From JALZKA01 sp963753385 (GTDB taxonomy: Bacteria > Actinomycetota > Thermoleophilia > Solirubrobacterales > 70-9), in contig CAVWCC010000004.1 of assembly GCA_963753385.1 (NCBI GenBank), positions 124,001-188,000 of the forward strand: 64,000 nt of DNA, given 5' to 3'. The notes under the pieces are model-generated. The model saw only the letters and a program-made list of their open reading frames with translations. It made no database searches and had not been told where the DNA came from. Both the position numbers and the translations under genes were made by a program. Numbering within the stretch: position 1 is the first letter of the stretch; every line of letters starts with the position of its first letter. Shown piece by piece: positions 41,627 to 49,258 of the stretch.

Positions 41627-42003
41627 GGAGCGACGCGTTCCGGACGGCCGTCGAGGCCAAGGACCTCGACGCCGCTCGCGACCTGCTCGCCGACGACGTC
41701 GTCTTCAACAGCCCGGTCGTCTTCAAGCCCTACGAGGGGCGGGAGGCGCTGCTGCTCGTCCTGGGCGCCGTCGTCCAGGTGTTCGAGGACTTCCGGTACA
41801 CCGGCCAGGCCGAGAGCGACGAGCTCGCGGTGCTCCAGTTCGCGGCCCGCGTGGGCGACCGCGAGCTCGAGGGCGTCGACATCCTGCGGTTCGACGACGA
41901 CGGTCGGGTGCGCGAGCTGACCGTCATGGTCAGGCCGATGAGCGGCATGCACGCGCTCGCGGAGCGGATGCGGGAGATGCTGGAAGCGGCGGGCGCGATC
42001 TAG
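41623..42003 (+). CDS. SnoaL/NTF2-like protein
   Basis: 126 aa. ATG overlaps the OsmC stop. AFRTAVEAKDLDAARDLLAD then DVVFNSPVVFKPYEGREAL is the NTF2-fold opening, followed by strands with AVLQFAARVGDRELEGVDIL and a helix ending GMHALAERMREMLEA. It is similar in style to the fragment at 1-203. Such domains bind or convert small hydrophobic ligands; the activity is unknown. Confidence 0.8.
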   Translation: MRSDAFRTAVEAKDLDAARDLLADDVVFNSPVVFKPYEGREALLLVLGAVVQVFEDFRYTGQAESDELAVLQFAARVGDRELEGVDILRFDDDGRVRELTVMVRPMSGMHALAERMREMLEAAGAI

Positions 42004-42053
42004 TACCGGATAGCCTCCCGCGCCGAATTTCCAATCGAGGAGGAAGGCTCCGG

Positions 42054-42938
42054 ATGGAGATCAACAACGTAGGCGTCGTCGGCTGCGGCCTCATGGGCCA
42101 CGGGATCACCCAGGTCTGCGCGCAGGCGGGCTGGGACGTCGTCGTGCGCGAGCTCTCGCAGGACAAGCTCGACCAGGGGATCGGCAAGATCGAGAAGCAG
42201 CTCGCGAGGGCGGTCGAGAAGGGGAAGCTCCAGCAGTCCGACGCCGACGCGGTCCGCGGGCGGATAACGCCGACCCTCGACTACGCGGACCTGGCCGGAT
42301 GCGACCTCGTGATCGAGGCGATCACGGAGGACCTCGATCAGAAGCTCGAGATGTGGCGCGAGGTCGATGCCGTCGTCAAGCCGGATGCACACTTCGCGAC
42401 CAACACGTCCTCGCTTCCGGTCGCCGAGCAGGCCGCGGCGACGTCACGGCCGGACCGCTTCCTGGGCCTGCACTTCTTCAATCCCGTGCAGGTGATGCCG
42501 CTGCTGGAGGTGGTTCGCGCGGAGGGGACCGACGAGTCCGCTGCGCAGCTCGGCTTCGACCTGGGCGACGCGCTCGGAAAGCGGACCGTCGCCGCGGGCG
42601 ACAACCGCGGGTTCATCGTCAACCGCCTCCTGGTGCCGTTCATGCTCGACGGCATCAACGCGTACGAGCAGCGGGTCGGCTCGATCGAGGACATCGACGC
42701 CGCCATGATCGCCGGTGCCAACCATCCGATGGGGCCGATCGCGCTCTCTGACTTCGTCGGGCTCGACACCCTGGCCTCGATCGCGGCCGTGATGCACGAC
42801 GCCTACGGCGAGGACCGTTTCGCGGCGCCCGCGACGCTGACGAAGCTGGTCGACGCCGGTCACTACGGGCGCAAGACCGGGCGCGGCTACTACGACTATT
42901 CGGGTGAGCAGCCCGTTGCAGTCGGCCCCGATTCCTGA
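42054..42938 (+). CDS. 3-hydroxyacyl-CoA dehydrogenase (3-hydroxybutyryl-CoA type)
   Basis: 294 aa with GAGGAGGAAGG before the ATG and a TAGCCT box upstream. It shows NNVGVVGCGLMGHGITQVCA (NAD loop), ATNTSSLPVAEQAAA, FLGLHFFNPVQVMPLLEVVR (His-Glu-type active-site segment) and NRGFIVNRLLVPFMLDGINA. FIVNR and GADHPMGP-like residues (GANHPMGPIALSDFVGLD) are typical of PaaH/Hbd/FadB2. It oxidises or reduces 3-hydroxyacyl-CoA with NAD(H), supplying crotonyl-CoA precursors for Ccr. Confidence 0.93.
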   Translation: MEINNVGVVGCGLMGHGITQVCAQAGWDVVVRELSQDKLDQGIGKIEKQLARAVEKGKLQQSDADAVRGRITPTLDYADLAGCDLVIEAITEDLDQKLEMWREVDAVVKPDAHFATNTSSLPVAEQAAATSRPDRFLGLHFFNPVQVMPLLEVVRAEGTDESAAQLGFDLGDALGKRTVAAGDNRGFIVNRLLVPFMLDGINAYEQRVGSIEDIDAAMIAGANHPMGPIALSDFVGLDTLASIAAVMHDAYGEDRFAAPATLTKLVDAGHYGRKTGRGYYDYSGEQPVAVGPDS

Positions 42939-42952
42939 GTCCGTGGTGTAAG

Positions 42953-42975
42953 GCGGCTGCCACCGGGGTAGCCGC
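42953..42975 (+). terminator. weak hairpin after the dehydrogenase
   Basis: GCGGCT pairs with AGCCGC across an 11-base loop, 14 bp after the stop. There is no U-run. Confidence 0.3.
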
Positions 42976-43014
42976 GTTGACCTCCCCGGAATCCGGAAAC
43001 GAGCGAAGGAGCGC

Positions 43015-43584
43015 ATGGACGAGACCCCGACCGCCGAGTCCCTGAGCAGCACGACGTTCCGCGAAGCGAGCTTTCCCATCGCTCTGGGCGGCTACAACCG
43101 CGCGGCCGTGCACGCGTTCCTCGATCGTGTCGCTGACTTGCTCGAGCATGGCGCGGGAGGCTCACCCGACGAGCATTCCCAGCTGACGAGCGAGTTCGCC
43201 AAGGTCGGCGAGCGAACCTCTGGAATCCTCACGGCCGCCGAGGACGCGGCCGCGGATCTGCGTGCGGACGCGAAGGAGTACGCCGAGCGACTTCGTTCGG
43301 AGGCCGAGGAAGAGGCGCGCATGGCTCGCGTGAATGCCAGCCAGAAGGCCGACGAGATCGTCGCGGATGCCGAGGCCAAGGCCGAGCGGATGATCGAGGA
43401 GGCGCACGCGCGGCGCCGGCGGCTGAACCAGGCGGTGAGCACGCTCGCCGAGCGCCGCGACGAGATCACCGGCCAGGTGGCGCAGCTTGCCGACGAGCTG
43501 ATCGCGGCCGTGGACGCGATCCGCCCGGAGGAGCCCGCCGCGCCGGATGGCGCCGCACCCGCGCCCCAGGCGCCGGCGGGATGA
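43015..43584 (+). CDS. DivIVA-domain coiled-coil protein
   Basis: 189 aa with GAAGGA before the ATG. The N-terminus FREASFPIALGGYNRAAVHA and FLDRVADLLEHG matches the DivIVA membrane-anchor motif (F-P-x-x-x-x-G-Y-x-x-x-x-V-x-x-F-L). A long coiled coil follows (ADAKEYAERLRSEAEEEARM, AKAERMIEEAHARRRRLNQA). It probably sits at curved membranes and organises septum or pole growth. The C-terminus may be misread: in the +1 frame an acidic Pro-rich tail (DEGNEAPPPPDELSAAEP) continues to 43687, right up to the convergent gene. Confidence 0.88.
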   Translation: MDETPTAESLSSTTFREASFPIALGGYNRAAVHAFLDRVADLLEHGAGGSPDEHSQLTSEFAKVGERTSGILTAAEDAAADLRADAKEYAERLRSEAEEEARMARVNASQKADEIVADAEAKAERMIEEAHARRRRLNQAVSTLAERRDEITGQVAQLADELIAAVDAIRPEEPAAPDGAAPAPQAPAG

Positions 43585-43683
43585 GGGCAACGAGGCACCG
43601 CCTCCACCGGACGAGCTGTCGGCGGCTGAGCCGACGCAGCTCGAAGCGCCCGACGAGCGCGAGACCGCGGTTCACGAGACGCG

Positions 43684-45054
43684 CTAGGAGGCGGTTGCCG
43701 CCTCGCGCGCCGCGCGGCGCCCGGCCGTGATCGCGCCGTCGATGTACCCGTTCCAGACGGTGGCGGTCTCGGTTCCGGCCCAGTGGACCCGGCCGACCGG
43801 CTCACGCAGCGCCGGGCCGAAGTCGGTCCAGCCGCTGGGGCCGAAGGCGCCCCCGTAGCAGCCGCGCGACCAGCGCTCGGCCGCCCAGTTGCGCTCGACG
43901 TACTCGTCCGGCGCCGCCGCAGCGGACCCGAACAGCCGGGTCAGCACCGCGATGAGCTCCGCCCGCCGCTCGTCGGGGGTCCGCGCTCCCCAGCGGCGCG
44001 CGGCCCGTCCGTCGAGGAACCCGAGCAGGACTCCAGGCGTCCCGCTCGGTGGCGTGTTGTCGAAGATCGCATTGATCGAGCCGCCGTCGGACAGGCCTGA
44101 ACCGCTGAGCCCCTCCTCGCGCCAGAACGGGGAGGGGTAGACGGCCATGCACTTGACGATCGCCCCCTGCGGCATGCGCTGGGAGAGCTGGTCGCGTTGC
44201 GCCGGGAGCTGGGGCTCGAACTCGATCCGCGCGGAGAGGGTGGGGGAGGTGGCGACGATCACCCGCTGCGCCTCGACCGCCGGGCCGTCGGTTTCCACAG
44301 TGACCCCGTCCCCGGCGTCGGTGATCCGGCGCACCGGTGACTCCAGCACGACGGCGTCGTCGAGCCGCTCCGCCATCCGGATCGCCACGAGCTGCGACCC
44401 GCCGACGAACCGGGAGTCCTGCGCGCCGCCGGCCGTGTCGACCAGGGCGTCGAACCCGCCGGCCGAGTTGACGTAGAACAGGACGTGGAGCAGGGATATG
44501 TCCTCCGGCTCGGTGCCGAACACGCTGCGGACCGCCAGCGTCAGCAGCATCCGCGCCCCCTTCGAATGGACGTTTCGACGCATCCACTCCCCGAACGTGA
44601 CGCGGTCCCAATCCGTGGCTCGCGGCGCCTTCCACGGGGCGTCGAGCGGGACCTGGGAGGCGAGCCGGTCGAACTTGCGGCGCGCCCGGTCGACCTGGAG
44701 CAGCATCGCCGGGTTGAGGCGTGGGATCGTGCCGCGGTAGCGCCGGACGCGACCGCGGTACTCGATCAGGTTGTCGCCGTCCGTGTGGGTCGGGAACGTG
44801 GCGATGCCGAGGTCGGCCGCGAGCCCGAGGAGGGCCTCCTGGGTCGGCCCCACCCACTGCCCTCCAACCTCGACGACCTCGCCGCCGGCGAGCTCGTGGT
44901 TCAGGACCCGGCCGCCGACCCGGTCCCGGGCCTCGAGCACGACCGGCTCGACGCCGCGGGCGCGGAGCTCGAGCGCCGCGGCGAGGCCCGAGAAGCCCGC
45001 GCCGACGATCGCGACGTCGGCGCCGCGGTTTGCGTTGAGGGAGCCGACGGGCAT
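43684..45054 (-). CDS. flavin monoamine oxidase family protein
   Basis: 456 aa. An FAD Rossmann start (VAIVGAGFSGLAAALELRAR) leads into VVLEARDRVGGRVLN, VGGQWVGPTQEALLGLAADL and a C-terminal FAD block, GRVHWAGTETATVWNGYID. This is the layout of bacterial monoamine and polyamine oxidases and of some related dehydrogenases. It would oxidise an amine with O2. No signal peptide is apparent. It diverges from the secreted protein at 45093. Confidence 0.9.
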   Translation of the reverse strand: MPVGSLNANRGADVAIVGAGFSGLAAALELRARGVEPVVLEARDRVGGRVLNHELAGGEVVEVGGQWVGPTQEALLGLAADLGIATFPTHTDGDNLIEYRGRVRRYRGTIPRLNPAMLLQVDRARRKFDRLASQVPLDAPWKAPRATDWDRVTFGEWMRRNVHSKGARMLLTLAVRSVFGTEPEDISLLHVLFYVNSAGGFDALVDTAGGAQDSRFVGGSQLVAIRMAERLDDAVVLESPVRRITDAGDGVTVETDGPAVEAQRVIVATSPTLSARIEFEPQLPAQRDQLSQRMPQGAIVKCMAVYPSPFWREEGLSGSGLSDGGSINAIFDNTPPSGTPGVLLGFLDGRAARRWGARTPDERRAELIAVLTRLFGSAAAAPDEYVERNWAAERWSRGCYGGAFGPSGWTDFGPALREPVGRVHWAGTETATVWNGYIDGAITAGRRAAREAATAS

Positions 45055-45092
45055 AGGATCGCCCGGGCAGCCTAATTGCGGACGGAGGGTGG

Positions 45093-45710
45093 ATGAGCAT
45101 GCGGCTCGTTGCGGTGTTCGGGCAGGCCCGATGGGGCGTTCTGGTGGCGGCCGGCGTCATCGGGGGGCTCTGCATGGTGGGCCTGGTGCCGGCAGGTGCC
45201 GCGGCGGCGACGATCGGCAGCGATCTGAAGGGATCGCCAAACCCGGGCTCCGGTTACAGCTGCGGCAAGGGCTTCTCGAGTTGTGCGCTGCAGCAGATCG
45301 AGCTTCCCGGCAATGTCAAGACGAAGGCGCCATTCACCGGCGTGATCCGCAAATGGCGGTTCCGGACCGTCGTCGACCCCGAAGCTGGGGGCTGGAAGCT
45401 ACGCCTGCGGGTCGTTCGCGAGACCGGCTCCGGCCAGTACACGTTCGTGCGGAAATCGAAGCCGGGGGTGGTCAAGGAGCCTGGGAGGCACCGGTTCAAG
45501 ACCAAGCTCCGCATCCGCGAGGGCGACTTCATCGCCCTTCAGCTGCCGGGGAAGGGGAACCCGAACATCCAGGGGTTCTACGCTCCCAGCGCCGGCGCGG
45601 ACGCCGTGTCCTGGTTCCCGGCGCCGCCCAACGGCGACGGCGGCTCCCCGTCGGATACCGAGCCCGGCATCGATTACTTCTACAACGCCACGATCAAGCA
45701 CAGGCGCTGA
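45093..45710 (+). CDS. secreted hypothetical protein
   Basis: 205 aa with ACGGAGGG before the ATG. A signal peptide (WGVLVAAGVIGGLCMVGL) precedes about 165 exported residues made mostly of strands: FTGVIRKWRFRTVVDPEAGG, KLRLRVVRETGSGQYTFVRK, HRFKTKLRIREGDFIALQLP. Two Cys near the start of the mature part (SCGKGFSSCALQQ) may pair. It resembles a carbohydrate-binding or jelly-roll module with no catalytic site, and I do not recognise the family. Confidence 0.65.
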   Translation: MSMRLVAVFGQARWGVLVAAGVIGGLCMVGLVPAGAAAATIGSDLKGSPNPGSGYSCGKGFSSCALQQIELPGNVKTKAPFTGVIRKWRFRTVVDPEAGGWKLRLRVVRETGSGQYTFVRKSKPGVVKEPGRHRFKTKLRIREGDFIALQLPGKGNPNIQGFYAPSAGADAVSWFPAPPNGDGGSPSDTEPGIDYFYNATIKHRR

Positions 45711-45743
45711 TCTCCCGCCACGGGGTCCTAGACTCCGCCCGGG

Positions 45744-47282
45744 ATGAGCGATACGACACACGGCAACCGGCTTGACGCAGCCCTCGAAGCCGCCGTCGCC
45801 GGCGGGCCCGAGCGGCACCACGAAAAGACCGCCGAGCAGGGCAAGCTCGAGGTGCGCGAGCGGGTCGCGCGGCTGGTCGATCCCGAGTCGTTCGCCGAGG
45901 AGGCGCTGCTTGCGAACTGGGACCAGGAGGGGCTGGGTGCGGACGGCGTCGTCACCGGACTGGCGCTGGTGGGCGGGCGCAAGGTCTGCCTGATGGCCAA
46001 CGACCCGACCGTGAAGGCCGGGTCCTGGGGGCCGAAGACGGTCGAGAAGATCCTGCGCATCCAGGAGCGCGCGCTCGCGCTCGAGGTGCCGATGATCTAC
46101 CTCGTCGACTCGGCGGGCGCGCGGATCACCGATCAGGTTCGGATGTTCCCCGGCCGCCGCGGGGCGGGGCGGATCTTCTACAACGAGGTGCGCCTGTCGG
46201 GCCGCGTGCCGCAGGTCTGCCTGTTGTTCGGGCCGTCGGCGGCAGGCGGCGCCTATATCCCGGCGTTCTGCGACGTAGTCATCATGCGCGAGGGCAACGC
46301 CTCGATGTACCTGGGGTCACCGCGGATGGCCGAGATGGTGATCGGCGAGAAGGTCACGCTGGAGGAGATGGGCGGGGCGAAGATGCACACCGGGGTCTCG
46401 GGCTGCGGCCACTTCCTGGCGAAGACCGACGAGGAGGCGATCGACTTGGCGCGGCGCTACCTGTCCTACATGCCGGGCAGCTGGCGCGAGGCGCCGCCCG
46501 CGGCACCGCCCGGCGAGCCCGCCGCGGAGCGCCCGGTCTCGGAGATCGTCCCCGCCGACGAGAAGACCTCGTTCGACGTCAAGGAGATGATCGACGCGCT
46601 CGTCGACGCCGAGTCCTTCTGCGAGGTCCACGCGCGCTGGGCGAAGGAGCTGGTCGTCGGCTATGCGCGGCTCGACGGCCGGGCGATCGGGATCGTCGCC
46701 AACCAGCCGAAGTTCAAGGGTGGGGTTCTGTTCGTCGACTCGGCCGACAAGGCGGCCCGCTTCATCGCCACCTGCAATGCGTTCAACATCCCGCTGCTCT
46801 TCCTCGCCGACGTCCCCGGGTTCATGATCGGCACCGAGGTCGAGCGCCAGGGCATCATCCGCCACGGCGCGAAGATGATCTCGGCGGTGAGTGAGGCGAC
46901 CGTTCCGAAGATCTCGGTGATCGTCCGCAAGGCGTACGGCGCGGGCCTTTACGCGATGGCGGGTCCCGCGTTCGAGCCCGACTGCTGCATCGCGCTGCCG
47001 ACGGCTTCGATCGCCGTGATGGGCCCGGAGGCGGCGATCAACGCCGTGTTCTTCAACCAGATCCAGGCGATCTCAGACGAGGTGGAGCGCGAGGAGTTCA
47101 TCCGCGCGAAGCGCGAGGAGTACTCGGCCGACATCGACATCCTCCATCTCGCATCGGAGCTGGTGGTCGACGCGGTGATCGAACCCGACTCGCTGCGGGG
47201 AGAGCTGATCCGGCGCTTCGGCTACGCGGAGGGCCGCGGCCGCGAGTTCTCGGCGAAGCGCAACCCGATCACCCCCGCCTAG
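45744..47282 (+). CDS. acyl-CoA carboxylase beta subunit (carboxyltransferase)
   Basis: 512 aa. TAGACT lies 9 nt before the ATG. The N-terminal crotonase-like half has EVPMIYLVDSAGARITDQVR, MFPGRRGAGRIFYNEVRLSG and GPSAAGGAYIPAFCDVVIMR. The C-terminal half has LFLADVPGFMIGTEVERQGI, KISVIVRKAYGAGLYAMAG and ALPTASIAVMGPEAAINAVF. It moves carboxylate from carboxybiotin to an acyl-CoA such as propionyl-, acetyl- or methylcrotonyl-CoA. The biotin-bearing partner is not in this window. Propionyl-CoA from the ethylmalonyl-CoA route is a natural substrate. Confidence 0.93.
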   Translation: MSDTTHGNRLDAALEAAVAGGPERHHEKTAEQGKLEVRERVARLVDPESFAEEALLANWDQEGLGADGVVTGLALVGGRKVCLMANDPTVKAGSWGPKTVEKILRIQERALALEVPMIYLVDSAGARITDQVRMFPGRRGAGRIFYNEVRLSGRVPQVCLLFGPSAAGGAYIPAFCDVVIMREGNASMYLGSPRMAEMVIGEKVTLEEMGGAKMHTGVSGCGHFLAKTDEEAIDLARRYLSYMPGSWREAPPAAPPGEPAAERPVSEIVPADEKTSFDVKEMIDALVDAESFCEVHARWAKELVVGYARLDGRAIGIVANQPKFKGGVLFVDSADKAARFIATCNAFNIPLLFLADVPGFMIGTEVERQGIIRHGAKMISAVSEATVPKISVIVRKAYGAGLYAMAGPAFEPDCCIALPTASIAVMGPEAAINAVFFNQIQAISDEVEREEFIRAKREEYSADIDILHLASELVVDAVIEPDSLRGELIRRFGYAEGRGREFSAKRNPITPA

Positions 47283-47331
47283 TGAGGCGGAGCGAAGCGA
47301 AGCCGAGCCCCGCCGTTGTTGAGGCGGCTGG
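47282..47331 (+). repeat. stop-to-start hairpin repeat, copy 2
   Basis: This matches 1821-1872 apart from a short deletion in the purine-rich part. It starts at the stop of the carboxyltransferase and ends just before the next start. At 47310-47327 it folds as CCGCC, loop GTTGTTGA, GGCGG; the changed middle pair relative to copy 1 is compensatory. Confidence 0.6.
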
Positions 47332-47334
47332 TTG

Positions 47335-47982
47335 ATGGTGGGCGGGCTCGGCGTCGTCCTCGGGAGCGGCGCGGCCGGGCTCGAGACCGGCGGCCAGGCC
47401 ACGGTGGTCGACCGCCACGGCGACCCGCACGTGCTGCCGCACCTGATCGACCACGAGGCGAACCTGCGCCGCCTGGCCGACGCCGGGTGCGACCGGGTGC
47501 TGGGCATCGCGTCGGTCGGTGGCCTCCGGCCGGACCTGGGCCCCGGGACGTATCTGTGTCCCGACGACTTCATCGCCCTCGACATGCCGCCTCTCACGAC
47601 GCGGTCGGACGCGGCCGCGCACCGAGTGCCGGGCTTCGACCCGGACTGGCGTGCGCGCGTGGTCCGGGCGTTTGCGGCCGAGGTCCCGGTCCGAGACGGC
47701 GGCGTCTACTGGCAGGTGACCGGGCCGCGGCTGGAGACCCGGGCCGAGATCCGGTACGTCGCCCGGCACGCCGACGTGATCGGCATGACCGCCGCGTCCG
47801 AGTGCGTGGTCGCCGGCGAGCTCGGCGTCGCGTACGCGACCGTCTGCCTGGTCGACAACTACGCCAACGGGGTCGCTGCGACCGAGCTCACGCTCGCGGA
47901 GGTCGAGGCGGGCCAGCGGGCGCACCGCGCCAAGCTCGCGGAGGTCCTTGCGGCCGTGGTCCCCGCACTCGCTGACGGGTAG
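47335..47982 (+). CDS. purine nucleoside/methylthioinosine phosphorylase-like protein
   Basis: 215 aa from ATG 47335. It carries LGVVLGSGAAGLE, HLIDHEANLRRLADAGCDRV, GIASVGGLRPDLGPGTYLCP, GGVYWQVTGPRLETRAEIR and IGMTAASECVVAGELGVAYA. The last two stretches hold the E-T-x-A-E and M-T-x-x-x-E purine/ribose site of the MTA/PNP family. It would split methylthioadenosine, methylthioinosine or inosine with phosphate. The MTA/SAH deaminase gene follows directly, which favours methylthioinosine. Confidence 0.82.
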   Translation: MVGGLGVVLGSGAAGLETGGQATVVDRHGDPHVLPHLIDHEANLRRLADAGCDRVLGIASVGGLRPDLGPGTYLCPDDFIALDMPPLTTRSDAAAHRVPGFDPDWRARVVRAFAAEVPVRDGGVYWQVTGPRLETRAEIRYVARHADVIGMTAASECVVAGELGVAYATVCLVDNYANGVAATELTLAEVEAGQRAHRAKLAEVLAAVVPALADG

Positions 47983-48004
47983 ACGGCTGGCATACGCTGT
48001 TTCG

Positions 48005-49258
48005 ATGGGGCTTGCGGTGACGGACGCCACGCTCGACGGGACCAGGGTGGGAGTCCGGTGCGTGGGCGGCGAGATCGCGGAGATCGGCCCCGGCGTCGAG
48101 CCGGTGCAAGGCGACGAGGTGCTGGACGCCGGCGGCCAGGCGATCGTCCCGGGCTTCGTGAACGCGCACACCCACGCCGGGATGACGCTGTTCCGCGGCT
48201 TCGCGGACGACCTTCCGCTGATGGAGTGGCTGGAGCAGCACATCTGGCCGATCGAGAAGCGGATGGCGGACAAGGATGTCTATTGGGGCACCCGGCTGGC
48301 CTGCCTGGAGATGATCCGTACGGGGACCACCTCGTTCTGGGACATGTACTGGCACGCGGACGCGGCGGCGCGCGCCGTCGAGGACGCAGGGGTCCGCGCG
48401 GTGACCGCCGCGCCCCTGATCGACGACGCCGACCCCGCGAAGTCCGAACGGGCTTGTGCCGACGCCGAGCGGAGCCTGGAGCGCATCGCCGAGGCCGGCG
48501 GGGCCCTCGCCCGGCCCGGGTTCGCGCCGCACGCGATCTACTCGGTCAGCGAGAGATCCCTGCGGCGGCTCGCCGAGCGCGCGCCGGAGCTCGGGGTGCC
48601 CGTTCAGATCCACCTGTCCGAGACGCGGCAGGAGGTCGAAGCGTGCGTGGAGGAGCGCGGCATCCGCCCCGCGCAGTACCTGGACGAGTGTGGGCTGCTC
48701 GGTCCGGACACGATCCTGGCGCACGGGGTGTGGCTGGACGAGGCGGAGCTCGAGCTGATCGCCGACCGGGGCGCGACGGTCGTCACCAACCCCGTCGCGA
48801 ACCTGAAGCTGGCGGTCGGCGGCCTGTTTCCCTACCGCGCCGCGCGTGATCGCGGGGTGGCCATGGGCCTCGGCACCGACGGACCCGGCTCGAACAACTC
48901 GCTCGACCTGGTCGACGACATGAAGGTGTTCGCGCTGCTGCACAAGAACGCGGCGGCGGACCCGGCCGCGGTCACCGCAGGCGAGACCCTGGCGCTCGCT
49001 CGCGGCGAGCGCTCGCCGCTTCTGAGCCGCACCGCGCTCGCACCGGGTGCGGATGCTGACTTTCTGCTGATCCGCACCGATGCCGTCGAGCTCAGCCTTG
49101 GCACGCTGGACGCCGGCATCGTCTATGCGGCATCCGGCACGGTGGTCGACGCGACGGTCGTGGCCGGCAGGGTGCTGATGCAGGGCGGACGGATCGAGGG
49201 CGCGGACGAGGTGGTCGCCCGGGCGCGGGAGCGCGCCGCCGCGCTGGGCATCGCCTAG
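48005..49258 (+). CDS. mtaD: 5-methylthioadenosine/S-adenosylhomocysteine deaminase-like amidohydrolase
   Basis: 417 aa. TACGCT lies 6 nt before the ATG. Metal ligands are in VPGFVNAHTHAGMTLFRGFA, VPVQIHLSETRQEVEACVEE, TILAHGVWLDEAELELIADR and VAMGLGTDGPGSNNSLDLVD. The FRGFADDLPLMEWLEQHIWP loop is the substrate-gating region of MTA/SAH deaminases. It deaminates MTA to methylthioinosine or SAH to SIH. Together with the phosphorylase this forms an MTA salvage route through methylthioinosine, as in Pseudomonas. Confidence 0.88.
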   Translation: MGLAVTDATLDGTRVGVRCVGGEIAEIGPGVEPVQGDEVLDAGGQAIVPGFVNAHTHAGMTLFRGFADDLPLMEWLEQHIWPIEKRMADKDVYWGTRLACLEMIRTGTTSFWDMYWHADAAARAVEDAGVRAVTAAPLIDDADPAKSERACADAERSLERIAEAGGALARPGFAPHAIYSVSERSLRRLAERAPELGVPVQIHLSETRQEVEACVEERGIRPAQYLDECGLLGPDTILAHGVWLDEAELELIADRGATVVTNPVANLKLAVGGLFPYRAARDRGVAMGLGTDGPGSNNSLDLVDDMKVFALLHKNAAADPAAVTAGETLALARGERSPLLSRTALAPGADADFLLIRTDAVELSLGTLDAGIVYAASGTVVDATVVAGRVLMQGGRIEGADEVVARARERAAALGIA

